50,671 nucleotides of DNA from CAZWSX01 sp964636985. Its GTDB lineage: Bacteria > Planctomycetota > Planctomycetia > Pirellulales > Pirellulaceae. The notes below the pieces were generated by a model. It saw only the letters and a list, made by a program, of their open reading frames with translations, ran no database searches and was not told the origin of the DNA. The position numbers were made by a program, and so were the translations under genes. Positions 16,842 to 25,470 of the stretch are shown piece after piece (within the stretch, counting starts at the first letter, position 1; each line of letters opens with the position of its first letter). The DNA is taken from positions 1 through 50,671 of the forward strand of contig CAZWSX010000039.1 of NCBI GenBank assembly GCA_964636985.1, in the 5' to 3' direction.

Positions 16842-18140
16842 ATGACGTTGACGATTCGTGCCGCCACTGCTGGACTTATTGTCTGGATGATGGCCTGCAC
16901 GTGCTGCTCTACTTGGGCTGATGGACCGGCGACGGGGAACCACTTCGAGGGGATCGATTTCAAACACGATTGGCCCTGGTGGCGCGGTCCCAATTTGGAT
17001 GGTGCGGCCGTCGATGGCTCTTTGCCTCCGCTGCGCTGGAGCGAGAAAGAAAACGTCGCCTGGAGCGTTCCGATCGTGGGTCGCGGACACGGGTCGCCTA
17101 CCGTCGTAGGCGATCACGTCTACATCATCACGGCTGATTTGGGTGCCCAAGTGCAGGCGCTTGAATGTTACGACCGTAAGACGGGGAAGAACCTTTGGAA
17201 GGCTCCCGTCCACGAGGGTAATTTCCAGTCGGGCGAAAATGGCAAGAGTTCGCACGCGTCGACCAGCCCCGCCTGTGATGGGAAGCGAATCTTCGTCAGC
17301 TTGGTAAACAACAACGCAGCCTGGGCCACCGCTTTCACCCGCGATGGCAAACAGATCTGGCAAACCAAGGTGGGCGGATTTGTGAACCACCAAGGGTACG
17401 GCGCCTCGCCGCTGCTGTGGGGCCCGCTCGTCATCGTCAATGCCGACAACAAAGGGGGCGGCTCGATGTGCGGCCTCGACAGGGCTACCGGCAAGGAAGT
17501 GTGGCACGTCGATCGTCCCAAGAAGCCGAATTACCCATCGCCCGTGATTCACCACATTGGCGGCAAGGATCAACTCATCATGACCGGTTGCGACATGGTC
17601 AGTTCTTTCGACCCGCTTTCGGGTTCGACCCTCTGGGAACATGAAGGAGCGACCACCGAATGCGTCATCTCGACAGTCACCGACGGCGTGCGAATCTTCA
17701 CCAGCGGCGGCTATCCGAAGAACCACGTCTCGGCGATGCGAGCGGACGGTTCAGGCATCGTCGATTGGGAAAACAACTCGCGCGTGTATGTTCCGTCGAT
17801 GATCTGCCACGACGGCTATCTCTATGGAGTGCTTGATGCTGGCGTGGCCGTGTGCTGGAAGAGTGATACCGGTGCCGAAGCCTGGAAAGGCCGGTTGAAC
17901 GGCACGTTTTCCAGCTCGCTTGTTCGCGTCGGAGAATACTTGATGGCAACCAACGAGGAAGGGAATACCTTCGTCTTCAAGGCCAATCCGAAAAAGTACG
18001 AAGCTGTCGGGCAGAACAAATTGGGGGACGAAACGTTCTCCACGCCCGTCGTCGTTGATGGGCAGATCTTTCATCGTTACGTCAAAATGATTAACGGCCA
18101 ACGTCAAGAGTTCCTGGCTTGCATCGCCGCTCCGAAGTAG
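16842..18140 (+). CDS. Secreted PQQ-like beta-propeller protein
   Basis: The 432-residue product has a signal peptide ending near TCCSTWA, then DWPWWRGPNLDGAAVDG, VAWSVPIVGRGHGSPTVVGD and repeats such as ECYDRKTGKNLWKAPV and CGLDRATGKEVWHVD. It is a paralogue of the genes at 1-384 and 14405-15694. GGAGAG lies 5 bases before the ATG, one of the better ribosome-binding sites here. It is probably periplasmic; catalytic function is not shown by the sequence. Confidence 0.85.
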   Translation: MTLTIRAATAGLIVWMMACTCCSTWADGPATGNHFEGIDFKHDWPWWRGPNLDGAAVDGSLPPLRWSEKENVAWSVPIVGRGHGSPTVVGDHVYIITADLGAQVQALECYDRKTGKNLWKAPVHEGNFQSGENGKSSHASTSPACDGKRIFVSLVNNNAAWATAFTRDGKQIWQTKVGGFVNHQGYGASPLLWGPLVIVNADNKGGGSMCGLDRATGKEVWHVDRPKKPNYPSPVIHHIGGKDQLIMTGCDMVSSFDPLSGSTLWEHEGATTECVISTVTDGVRIFTSGGYPKNHVSAMRADGSGIVDWENNSRVYVPSMICHDGYLYGVLDAGVAVCWKSDTGAEAWKGRLNGTFSSSLVRVGEYLMATNEEGNTFVFKANPKKYEAVGQNKLGDETFSTPVVVDGQIFHRYVKMINGQRQEFLACIAAPK

Positions 18141-18204
18141 TCCGACGAGCCTTCATTGACATAAGATTTTTCAGAACTTCCTTTCCAACACCTGGTGTTC
18201 TTCT

Positions 18205-19245
18205 ATGAGTTTTTCATTCCTCTCCCGTGCTGCGGCCATCATTGGCTTGCTGGCCATGATTGGTTCGCCCGTTTTTGCCCAAAGCGCGGCCGATCACATT
18301 GTCTACCAAGGCAAAGAAGGCCAAGGCAAAGGGAAGCACATCGTCTTTCTTTCGGGCGACGAAGAGTATCGCTCGGAAGAAGGCCTGCCGATGCTGGCCA
18401 AGATTCTGAGCCAACGACACGGCTTCAAGTGCACGGTGCTTTTCTCGGTCGACAAGGAAGGGAAGATCAACCCCGAGAAAGGGGAGAGCCTGTCGCATCC
18501 GGAAGCTCTCGACTCGGCCGACGCGATCGTGATGCTCCTCCGCTTTCGTCACTGGGATGCCGACACGATGAAGCGGTTCGACGCCCTCGTGAAAAAAGGA
18601 ACGCCCATTATCGCTTTGCGAACCAGCACGCATGCGTTCGCCGGCGTACAAGGCGATTTTTCCAGCTACGACAAGTTCGGCGAGAATGTCCTCGGCGAGG
18701 AGTGGGTCAGCCACTGGGGAGGCCATAAAAGCGAAGCCACCAAGGGAGTGATCGAACCGGAAAACAAAGACCATCCGGTCCTCCGCGGCATCACCGAGAT
18801 CTTCGGCGACACCGACGTCTATGAAGCCTATCCGCCCGCGGATGCGAAGATCCTGGTCCGTGGCGCCGTCCTTAAAGGGATGAAACCCGATGCGCCACTG
18901 GCCGACTACAAAAAGAAACGCGCCAGCGACGGCCAAGAACAAGGCGTCAACAGCCCCATGATGCCAGTCGCCTGGGCTCGCGAGTATAAGCACGATAACG
19001 GCAAAACGAGCCGCATCTTGTGCACGACCATGGGCGCCGCCACCGACCTGCAAAACGAAGGCTTGCGCCGTCTGGTTGTAAACAGCGTCTATTGGGGCCT
19101 CGGCATGGACGTGCCTGCCAAGGCGAATGTCGAGTACGTCGATCCGTTCTACCCCACCGATTACGGTTTCGGCTCGTACCGCAAAGGGATCGTTCCGGCC
19201 GACCATGAACTCGGGAAGTCGTTGCCTGCGCCAGGAAAGAAGTAA
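18205..19245 (+). CDS. Secreted ThuA-like protein
   Basis: The 346-residue product has a signal peptide (LSRAAAIIGLLAMIGSPVFAQ). The ThuA-like, glutamine-amidotransferase-fold core follows: KHIVFLSGDEEYRSEEGLPMLAKIL, SADAIVMLLRFRHWD, GTPIIALRTSTHAF, SHWGGHK, then KDHPVLRGI and VAWAREY. ThuA-like domains are common in planctomycete secreted proteins; the family name comes from trehalose utilisation but the biochemical role is not settled. The C-terminus ends YGFGSYRKGIVPADHELGKS. It is followed 36 bases later by the beta-lactamase-fold gene on the same strand. Confidence 0.8.
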   Translation: MSFSFLSRAAAIIGLLAMIGSPVFAQSAADHIVYQGKEGQGKGKHIVFLSGDEEYRSEEGLPMLAKILSQRHGFKCTVLFSVDKEGKINPEKGESLSHPEALDSADAIVMLLRFRHWDADTMKRFDALVKKGTPIIALRTSTHAFAGVQGDFSSYDKFGENVLGEEWVSHWGGHKSEATKGVIEPENKDHPVLRGITEIFGDTDVYEAYPPADAKILVRGAVLKGMKPDAPLADYKKKRASDGQEQGVNSPMMPVAWAREYKHDNGKTSRILCTTMGAATDLQNEGLRRLVVNSVYWGLGMDVPAKANVEYVDPFYPTDYGFGSYRKGIVPADHELGKSLPAPGKK

Positions 19246-19281
19246 ACATAGAGAAGTAACAATTCAGCGAAAGGTCTTTCG

Positions 19282-20778
19282 ATGCTTCGTTCCTTGTGCT
19301 TGGCCTTCGGATTGATTGTGACGTTAGCGCTCTTGAGTACCGCGGCCCAGCCCCTGCCGCGCGCCACTCCGGAGGACACCGGCGTGTCGTCGGCAGGCAT
19401 TCTCGACTTCGTCGAGGCAGTCGACCGCGACGTCGATAGCCTCCACAGCGTGATGATTCTTCGTAGTGGCAAGGTCATTGCCGAAGGGTGGTGGACGCCT
19501 TATCAACCGCAATCGCCGCACATGCTCTTCTCGTTGAGCAAAAGCTTCACCTCAACGGCGGTTGGATTCGCCGTAAGTGAAGGGAAGTTGAGCGTCGACG
19601 ATCCGGTGATCAAGTTTTTCCCCGAGTACACGCCGGAGAAACCCAGCGACAACCTCAAAGCGATGCGGGTGAGCGACATCCTGCGAATGGCGACCGGACA
19701 CGTGGCCGAGCCGTCACGGAACCCAACTTCTCCGTGGGTCAAGCAGTTTTTGGATCAACCGGTAGTCTTCAAGCCGGGCACGCACTTTCTGTACAACACG
19801 CCTGCTACCTACATGCAGTCGGCGATCGTCCAGAAAGTAACTGGCGAGAAACTGATCGATTATCTTCGCCCCCGGTTGTTCGAACCGCTCGGCATCGAGA
19901 ACCCAACCTGGGAAGAATGTCCGCAAGGAATCAACACGGGCGGTTACGGGCTCAAGGTGAAGACTGAAGACATCGCCAAGTTCGGGCAGATGTATTTGCA
20001 AAACGGCATCTACAACAACAAGCAGGCTGTTCCGGCAAAATGGGTGAGCGAAGCGACATCGTTCCGCGTCTCCAACGGCAGCAATCCCGAAAGCGACTGG
20101 GACCAGGGTTATGGCTACCAGTTTTGGCGATGCCGCCACGGCGGCTTCCGTGGCGATGGAGCTTTCGGCCAATACTGTGTCGTGCTTCCAGGGCAGCAAA
20201 TGGTGATCGCCATTACATCGGGCCTGGGCGACATGCAAAAGGTCCTCAACGTCGCCTACGACAAGCTCTTGCCGGCGGTCTCGCCGGGCGTCTCTATTCC
20301 AGCTAACGCCGAGGCACACAACAAGCTAACTGCGAAACTGAAAGGTTTGACGATCAAGCCCGTTGCCGGTTCCGGAAAAGCCGGCGACGTTGTGGGCAAG
20401 AAGTACGTCTTCGCCGATAACGACGAGAAGTGGCAATCGCTCAAGTTGGAGCGAGGCGCCAGCGATGGAGAAGTCTCGCTCGTGGTTGAGGCCAAGGGAA
20501 CGCAGGGAAAAATCGTTTGCCCCAGGGGCCAATGGAAGCGGGCCGAGTCGGGTTGGCTTTCGCGCGGCGCCAGCCCCGGCGAGGCCAGCGGCCCCGTTGC
20601 TGGAACCGGCGCTTGGACGGCGGACAATGTCTACACGGCAAAGGTTTGCTACTACGAAACGCCGTTTATTGCCACCCACAAGTTGACGTTTAGCGATAAC
20701 ACGGTGGCGGTAGAGATCTCTCAGAATCTAGCTTTTGGTCCGAGCAAGCCGGTGACACTAACGGGGAAGGCGGAGTAG
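19282..20778 (+). CDS. Secreted serine hydrolase, class C beta-lactamase fold
   Basis: The 498-residue product has a signal peptide, then SVMILRSGKVIAEGWW, the catalytic SxxK motif FSLSKSFTS (Ser84, Lys87) and FLYNTPATYM with the likely catalytic Tyr171. It has GGYGLKVKTEDIAKFGQMYL and a C-terminal beta domain from about 330. It belongs to the penicillin-binding/esterase-like family that includes 6-aminohexanoate-dimer hydrolase; most are not antibiotic-resistance enzymes. The substrate is unknown. Its stop codon forms the first bases of the left inverted repeat. Confidence 0.83.
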   Translation: MLRSLCLAFGLIVTLALLSTAAQPLPRATPEDTGVSSAGILDFVEAVDRDVDSLHSVMILRSGKVIAEGWWTPYQPQSPHMLFSLSKSFTSTAVGFAVSEGKLSVDDPVIKFFPEYTPEKPSDNLKAMRVSDILRMATGHVAEPSRNPTSPWVKQFLDQPVVFKPGTHFLYNTPATYMQSAIVQKVTGEKLIDYLRPRLFEPLGIENPTWEECPQGINTGGYGLKVKTEDIAKFGQMYLQNGIYNNKQAVPAKWVSEATSFRVSNGSNPESDWDQGYGYQFWRCRHGGFRGDGAFGQYCVVLPGQQMVIAITSGLGDMQKVLNVAYDKLLPAVSPGVSIPANAEAHNKLTAKLKGLTIKPVAGSGKAGDVVGKKYVFADNDEKWQSLKLERGASDGEVSLVVEAKGTQGKIVCPRGQWKRAESGWLSRGASPGEASGPVAGTGAWTADNVYTAKVCYYETPFIATHKLTFSDNTVAVEISQNLAFGPSKPVTLTGKAE

Positions 20779-20806
20779 TCTCACACGAAGACACGAAGGC
20801 ACGAAG
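20778..20806. repeat. Left inverted repeat (29 bp) flanking the GxxExxY gene
   Basis: The 29-base arm starts GTCTCACACGAAG and continues with GACACGAAGG-like units. It matches the reverse complement of 21279-21307 at 27 of 29 positions by my reading. Together the arms bound about 470 bp holding the broken GxxExxY gene. Confidence 0.85.
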
Positions 20807-20829
20807 GGAAGGACGGACGTTTAAGCCCG

Positions 20830-21207
20830 TCAATTTACGACGCGTTTGATACCGTCCTTAAGGAGTGATTCTCCGAAATTGATGAGTAGGCCAAGGCGGC
20901 AATTGCTAAGTCTGAGGTACGTCAGCAGTTGTTTGTAGTGGACCTTTGCCAGTGCTTCGACTGATTTCAGTTCGACGATGAAGCAGTCGTTGATAACGAG
21001 GTCGGCGCGAAATCCGACCTCAAAGCATATGCCTTCGTACTGAATAGGAATCGCTTCTTATCGCTCGACACGATAGCCGCGCTCGACGAGTTTCCGTTCG
21101 AGCAGCACGCCGTAAACCGACTCAAGCAACCCCGGTCCCAGGGCCATATGAATTTTCATGGCAGAATCCACGACATCGGTCGCGATTCGCTCAAGTTCTT
21201 CGGTCAT
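20830..21207 (-). pseudogene. GxxExxY protein gene interrupted by an in-frame stop
   Basis: Reading from the ATG at 21207 gives MTEELERIATDVVDSAMKIH, then GPGLLESVYGVLLERKL, the family motif (G..E..Y). A TAA at 21058-21060 follows ...YRVER. In the same frame the protein continues EAIPIQYEGICFEVGFRADL, VINDCFIVELKSVEAL and HYKQLLTYL, ending KDGIKRVVN at a TGA at 20830-20832. The family normally reads straight through, and a single base change of a Gln codon to TAA would explain the break. The frame stays intact on both sides, so decay looks recent. A hydrophobic N-terminal extension from 21258 is possible but unlike the family. Function of the family is unknown. Confidence 0.8.
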
Positions 21208-21278
21208 ACTGCCCTCCCTGCCAAGCAGAAACAGGAATGCCGTAACAAAAAGAAACAATCATCTCCTACTCCTTCCCC

Positions 21279-21307
21279 CTTCGTGCCTTAGTGTCTTTGT
21301 GTGAGAC
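21279..21307. repeat. Right inverted repeat (29 bp) flanking the GxxExxY gene
   Basis: The arm reads CTTCGTGCCTTAGTGTC onward and is the inverted partner of 20778-20806 with two mismatches. Pyrimidine-rich CCTTCC on its inner side also has a GGAAGG counterpart in the left arm, so symmetry extends a little further inward. Confidence 0.85.
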
Positions 21308-21543
21308 ACGCTCCCCAGAGCAGAACAAACGGCACGGGCGCGCGAGCCAACTCTCATCTGGCCCATCGTTTCATCTCCCGGTAAACTAACGGGCTTTTGG
21401 GCGTTAGTCCAAGCCTCGCAAAGGTTTCCGGCGAACCGGCATCGGTTCCCACAAGTCCTTTGGAGGTGCCCTAAGGGGGCCGAAGGTCGTGCCCCTGAGT
21501 TGTTTTTGCCTTTTGCCCGCTGAGTTGGGGAAGCCGTCAGGCC
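21308..21543. other. Leader region upstream of alaS
   Basis: These 236 bases contain no convincing gene. Short complementary stretches (CCCG...CGGG near 21380-21396, GGAACC-like segments near 21430-21450) could fold, but I do not recognise a T-box or other riboswitch. The alaS promoter is expected here. Confidence 0.35.
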
Positions 21544-24351
21544 ATGAAGACCGACGAAATTCGCGAAAAATATCTGGCGTTCTTTGAGTCCAAAGGCCAC
21601 ACCCGCAAGCCCAGCGACGTGCTGGTGCCGACGTGGGATCCCTCGGTGCTGTTCACCCCGGCCGGGATGAACCAATTCAAGGATCACTTCCTCGGTAAGG
21701 TGAAGCTCGATTTCACCCGCGCTACCACCTCGCAGAAGTGCCTCCGCACTGGCGATATCGATAACGTTGGGCGCACTGCGTACCACCACACGTTCTTTGA
21801 GATGCTGGGGAACTTCAGCTTCGGCGACTACTTCAAGAAGGAAGCGATCGCCTGGGCCTGGGAATTTCTCACCGACAAAAAGTGGATGGGTCTCGACGGC
21901 AATCGCTTGACCGTGACGGTTTACCTGGACGACGACGAAGCCTCAGAGATCTGGAACAAAGACATCGGCCTGCCGCTATCCCGCATCGAACGAATGGGCG
22001 AAGACGACAACTTCTGGCCGGCGGGCGCTCCGACGAACGGCCCCGACGGCGTTTGCGGCCCGTGCAGCGAAATCTACTACGACACGGGCGTCGGCAAGCC
22101 GGTCGAAATCTGGAATCTCGTCTTCACGCAGTTCAACCGCGTGGGCAATCCGCCCGACAATTTGCGTCCGCTGCCGAGCAAGAACATCGATACCGGGATG
22201 GGACTCGAGCGGATCGCCGCCGTGATGCAGGGGCAAACGACGAACTATCACATCGATATCCTGCGGCCGATTGTCGAAGCCGCTGCCGAAGTCTGTGGAA
22301 CCAAGTACGACCCGGCCAGTGACAACGGCCGCCGCTTGCGCCGTATCACGGACCACGTTCGCGCGTGCACGTTCGCGATCCATGAGCACGTGGTGCCAGG
22401 GCCGAACAAGCAAAAGTATGTGATCCGTCGTTTGCTCCGGCGAGCGGTACTCGATGGCCACCAAATGGGGCTGCGCCAGCCTTTCCTGCATCTGCTGGTG
22501 CCCAAGGTTGCGGAGATGATGAAGGCGGCCTACCCGGAACTCAAGGAAACGACCACGCGCGTCGCCAATACCATCAAGGCGGAGGAAGAAAACTTCCTCG
22601 GCACCATCGACGGCGGTTTGGCAAAGATCGAACGTGCCTTCGCCGACATGAAGTCGAGCGGCAAGACAATTGTCCCTGGCAATGTCGGCTTCGACCTCTA
22701 CACCACCAGCGGCTTGCCACCGGAATTGGTCGAGAACATGGCCGGCGAGCACGACTATACGTTCGACTGGACTGGGTTCCGTCACGAGATGGAAGAACAC
22801 GGCAAGACCTCGGGCAAGATCGCCGACGTCGTTTTCAAAACGGGTCCAATCGAGTCCCTGAAGCGTTCGCTCAAGCAAACCGAGTTCGTCGGCTACGACG
22901 CGATCGAGTGCGCCGCGACCATCAAGGGGATCGTCGCAATCCTCGGCGACGAGGAGACGCTTTGCGATACGCTGTCCCTTTCGGAAACGCCGGACCTGGT
23001 CAAAGTGGTCCTCGACAAGACCCCGTTCTACGCCGAGTCGGGCGGTCAGGTGGGCGATACAGGGGTAATCACCGGCAACGGTTTCAAATTCGAAGTTGTC
23101 GACACTCACAAAGATGCCGACCTTGTTGTCCACTTGGGCAAGCTGGTCGAAGGCAAGCTAACCAGCGGTGCGGCATGCACGGCCAAAGTCGATCCTTCGC
23201 GGCGACAAGCAATTCGCCGTGCTCACTCGGCAACGCACATCCTGCACTACGCGCTGCAAAAGAACCTCGGCAAGCACGCCCAGCAACAAGGTTCGAAGGT
23301 CGAAGCCGATCATTTGCGGTTCGACTTCACCAACCAAGAGCCGGTTAAGCACGAGCTCGTCCAAGCGATCGAGCGCGATGTCGCTACCCGCGTATCCGCG
23401 AAGGAGCCGGTGAACTGGAAGCTCGTCGGTCTGGCCGAAGCTCGCGCTGCCGGCGCCATGATGCTGTTCGGCGAAAAGTATCCCGATCCCGTTCGGATGG
23501 TCAGCATGGGCGAGTTCAGCCGCGAACTATGCGGTGGGACCCACTTGACCAACACTGGCGAAGTGGAAGCGTTTGAAATTGTCGCTGAGGAAGGCGTTTC
23601 TTCGGGAACTCGTCGCATCACCGCACTCACCGGCGAACGTGCCCGCGAGTTCGTTGCCAAAACCAAGGAAGCGGTTGATGCAGCCGCGAAGTCGCTTGAA
23701 GTCGGTATCGCTGATGTTGTCGAAGGGGCCAAGCGGTTAGTTCAATACGCCCGCGATTTGAAGAAGCAAATTGGCGGCGGCCCCAAGGCGAGCCTTGAAA
23801 AGCTCACCAGTAAGGCCGGCGGCGCGCTTGGCCATGTCGAGCTCAAGGCGATCCTCCGCGACGCCGCGCGACTGCTGAACGTTTCGCCGTTCGATGTGCC
23901 TTCCCGCCTGGTCTCGCAGCAAGCGGAAATCGAGTCGCTTAAGAAGGAACTTGCCGGGCTCGAAAAGCTAGGCGATATCTCAGCCGACTCGCTGTTGGCT
24001 GATGCGACAACGTTGGGAACGACGAAACTCATCGCCGTGGCGACGCCGGGTGCGAACACAAACCTGATGCGGCAGTGGATCGACCAGATCCGGAAGAAGA
24101 CGCCGTCGTCGGCAGTGCTGCTGGTGGCGTCGCAAGGCGAAGACAAGGTGACGCTGATCGCGGGCCTTTCAAAGGATCTCGTCGACCGCGGCCTAAGCGC
24201 GGGCAACTGGGTCAAGGAAGTCGCCACGATTGTGGGCGGTAGCGGCGGCGGCAAGCCTGACCTGGCCCAGGCGGGTGGCAAAGATCCGAGCAAAGTGAAC
24301 GATGCAATTTCCAAAGGGCTAACCGTGGCCAAGAATTGGCTGGCGAGCTAG
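21544..24351 (+). CDS. alaS: Alanyl-tRNA synthetase
   Basis: The 935-residue enzyme charges tRNA-Ala with alanine in the cytosol. It has the class II core (MKTDEIREKYLAFFESKGHT, FTPAGMNQFKDHFLG, TSQKCLRTGDIDNVG, HHTFFEMLGNFSFGDYFK, GMGLERIAAVMQG). The editing domain has HSATHILHYAL and CGGTHL supplying the zinc-binding His/Cys residues, and the C-terminal DHHA1-like domain ends GGSGGGKPDLAQAGGKD. All expected parts are present and the length is within the family range. Three envelope/transport-like genes follow on the same strand, the first only 4 bases after the stop. Confidence 0.97.
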   Translation: MKTDEIREKYLAFFESKGHTRKPSDVLVPTWDPSVLFTPAGMNQFKDHFLGKVKLDFTRATTSQKCLRTGDIDNVGRTAYHHTFFEMLGNFSFGDYFKKEAIAWAWEFLTDKKWMGLDGNRLTVTVYLDDDEASEIWNKDIGLPLSRIERMGEDDNFWPAGAPTNGPDGVCGPCSEIYYDTGVGKPVEIWNLVFTQFNRVGNPPDNLRPLPSKNIDTGMGLERIAAVMQGQTTNYHIDILRPIVEAAAEVCGTKYDPASDNGRRLRRITDHVRACTFAIHEHVVPGPNKQKYVIRRLLRRAVLDGHQMGLRQPFLHLLVPKVAEMMKAAYPELKETTTRVANTIKAEEENFLGTIDGGLAKIERAFADMKSSGKTIVPGNVGFDLYTTSGLPPELVENMAGEHDYTFDWTGFRHEMEEHGKTSGKIADVVFKTGPIESLKRSLKQTEFVGYDAIECAATIKGIVAILGDEETLCDTLSLSETPDLVKVVLDKTPFYAESGGQVGDTGVITGNGFKFEVVDTHKDADLVVHLGKLVEGKLTSGAACTAKVDPSRRQAIRRAHSATHILHYALQKNLGKHAQQQGSKVEADHLRFDFTNQEPVKHELVQAIERDVATRVSAKEPVNWKLVGLAEARAAGAMMLFGEKYPDPVRMVSMGEFSRELCGGTHLTNTGEVEAFEIVAEEGVSSGTRRITALTGERAREFVAKTKEAVDAAAKSLEVGIADVVEGAKRLVQYARDLKKQIGGGPKASLEKLTSKAGGALGHVELKAILRDAARLLNVSPFDVPSRLVSQQAEIESLKKELAGLEKLGDISADSLLADATTLGTTKLIAVATPGANTNLMRQWIDQIRKKTPSSAVLLVASQGEDKVTLIAGLSKDLVDRGLSAGNWVKEVATIVGGSGGGKPDLAQAGGKDPSKVNDAISKGLTVAKNWLAS

Positions 24352-24355
24352 AACG

Positions 24356-24841
24356 ATGCGGTCCTATTTTCTGTTAATTCGATGTGGGTTGCTACTGCCG
24401 CTTTGCATCGCAGTTGCAAGCTGGGGCTGCACACCGAGTCCGTCCGTTCCTGCGCCGGTAGCTCCCCCTGCGGCCAATTCGGCGGCGGTTCCCGCCGCGA
24501 AGGAAGAGCCAGCGGCCCGAACGGTCAAGCTGGTCGTCGACTTCGGCGAGGGAGTGGAGCGCACTTACGACTCGGTCGCTTGGGTGGAAGGTGACTCCGT
24601 TTTAAGTCTGCTTGATCGGCTGAAATCGCATTCGGAGCCGCTTACCTATGCCGTTTCCGGTAATGGCGACGCGGCTTTTGTTTCGCAAATTGACGATGTG
24701 AAAAACCAGGGAACTGGTTCCGATAAGAAGAACTGGTTGTTTTGGGTGAATGGCAAGTTCGCCGATCGCAGCGCGGGGATCTACAAGATCCAACCAGGCG
24801 ACGAGGTTGCTTGGAAGTTCACGCAATGGCCGGTAAAATGA
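24356..24841 (+). CDS. DUF4430 lipoprotein (transcobalamin-like C-terminal domain)
   Basis: The 161-residue product has a signal peptide with a lipobox-like ASWGC, a Pro/Ala linker, and a DUF4430 domain (about 55-161). The domain reads VKLVVDFGEGVERTYDSVAW, DSVLSLLDRLK, KNWLFWVNGKFADRSAGIYKIQPGDEVAWKFTQW. The fold is related to the C-terminal domain of cobalamin carriers such as intrinsic factor. Ligand binding is not shown. It begins 4 bases after alaS and is followed by a DUF6580-type membrane protein, so a role in uptake of a small ligand is possible. Confidence 0.8.
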   Translation: MRSYFLLIRCGLLLPLCIAVASWGCTPSPSVPAPVAPPAANSAAVPAAKEEPAARTVKLVVDFGEGVERTYDSVAWVEGDSVLSLLDRLKSHSEPLTYAVSGNGDAAFVSQIDDVKNQGTGSDKKNWLFWVNGKFADRSAGIYKIQPGDEVAWKFTQWPVK

Positions 24842-24891
24842 CAGTTCATTGATCGAAGTTTGCCTGTTTGATACGAGGCCTAGGGATTGCT

Positions 24892-25449
24892 ATGTCGGAC
24901 CGCACGAAGCTTGCTCGCACTATTCTGATGTTCTGCGGTCTGGTGGCCGTTGGTGTTGCGGGGCGCGTGTTGCCACACGCTCCCAATTTCACTCCCGTCG
25001 CCGCGGCAGCATTGTTTGCGGGCTTCTTTTTTCAGAATCGCCTTGTTGCCGTCGCCGTACCGATCACGGCAATGGCGATCAGTGATGTCTTCTGGCTAGG
25101 CAGCCACGACTTTCGCGTGATGGCGGTGGTTTACAGCGCGATAGCGTTTCCAGTTCTCCTTACCCGTTTCACTCGGGAAGGCTCGTGGCAGGGAGCCCGC
25201 GTTTTGGGCTCGGCATCGGTGGCCTCGATTGTCTTCTTCCTGGCGAGCAACTTCGCCGTTTGGGCGTGGTCGAACATCTATGCATCGAACTGGTCAGGTC
25301 TCGTGAATTGCTACGCCGCTGCATTGCCTTTCTTCAAATACACTCTCGCGGGCGACTTGGTGTGGTCGATCAGCTTCTTCGGCGCGTACGCCCTGGCGGT
25401 CGCCGTGCAACATCATCGCGAGCCGGCGGTGCAAATCGGTCTTCGCTAG
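24892..25449 (+). CDS. DUF6580-like integral membrane protein (putative transport protein)
   Basis: The 185-residue product has about five transmembrane segments and the segment LPHAPNFTPVAAAALFAGFFF followed by AVPITAMAISDVFWL. This N/P-F-T-P-V-A-A pattern is what I associate with the DUF6580 family, whose layout recalls small substrate-binding membrane subunits. The ATG at 24892 has AGGGA about 8 bases upstream; a TTG at 24868 is a less likely start. It lies between a DUF4430 lipoprotein and a secreted protein. The substrate is unknown; the family assignment is from memory of the motif. Confidence 0.65.
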   Translation: MSDRTKLARTILMFCGLVAVGVAGRVLPHAPNFTPVAAAALFAGFFFQNRLVAVAVPITAMAISDVFWLGSHDFRVMAVVYSAIAFPVLLTRFTREGSWQGARVLGSASVASIVFFLASNFAVWAWSNIYASNWSGLVNCYAAALPFFKYTLAGDLVWSISFFGAYALAVAVQHHREPAVQIGLR

Positions 25450-25470
25450 TTCGCCCTGATTGGAACGGCA

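Noticed and set aside
21976..23133. Minus-strand open frame inside alaS
   Set aside because: Antisense to a well-conserved synthetase and without recognisable motifs.
24842..24891. Cobalamin riboswitch before the DUF6580-like gene
   Set aside because: Only 50 bases separate the genes, far too short, and no riboswitch consensus was seen.
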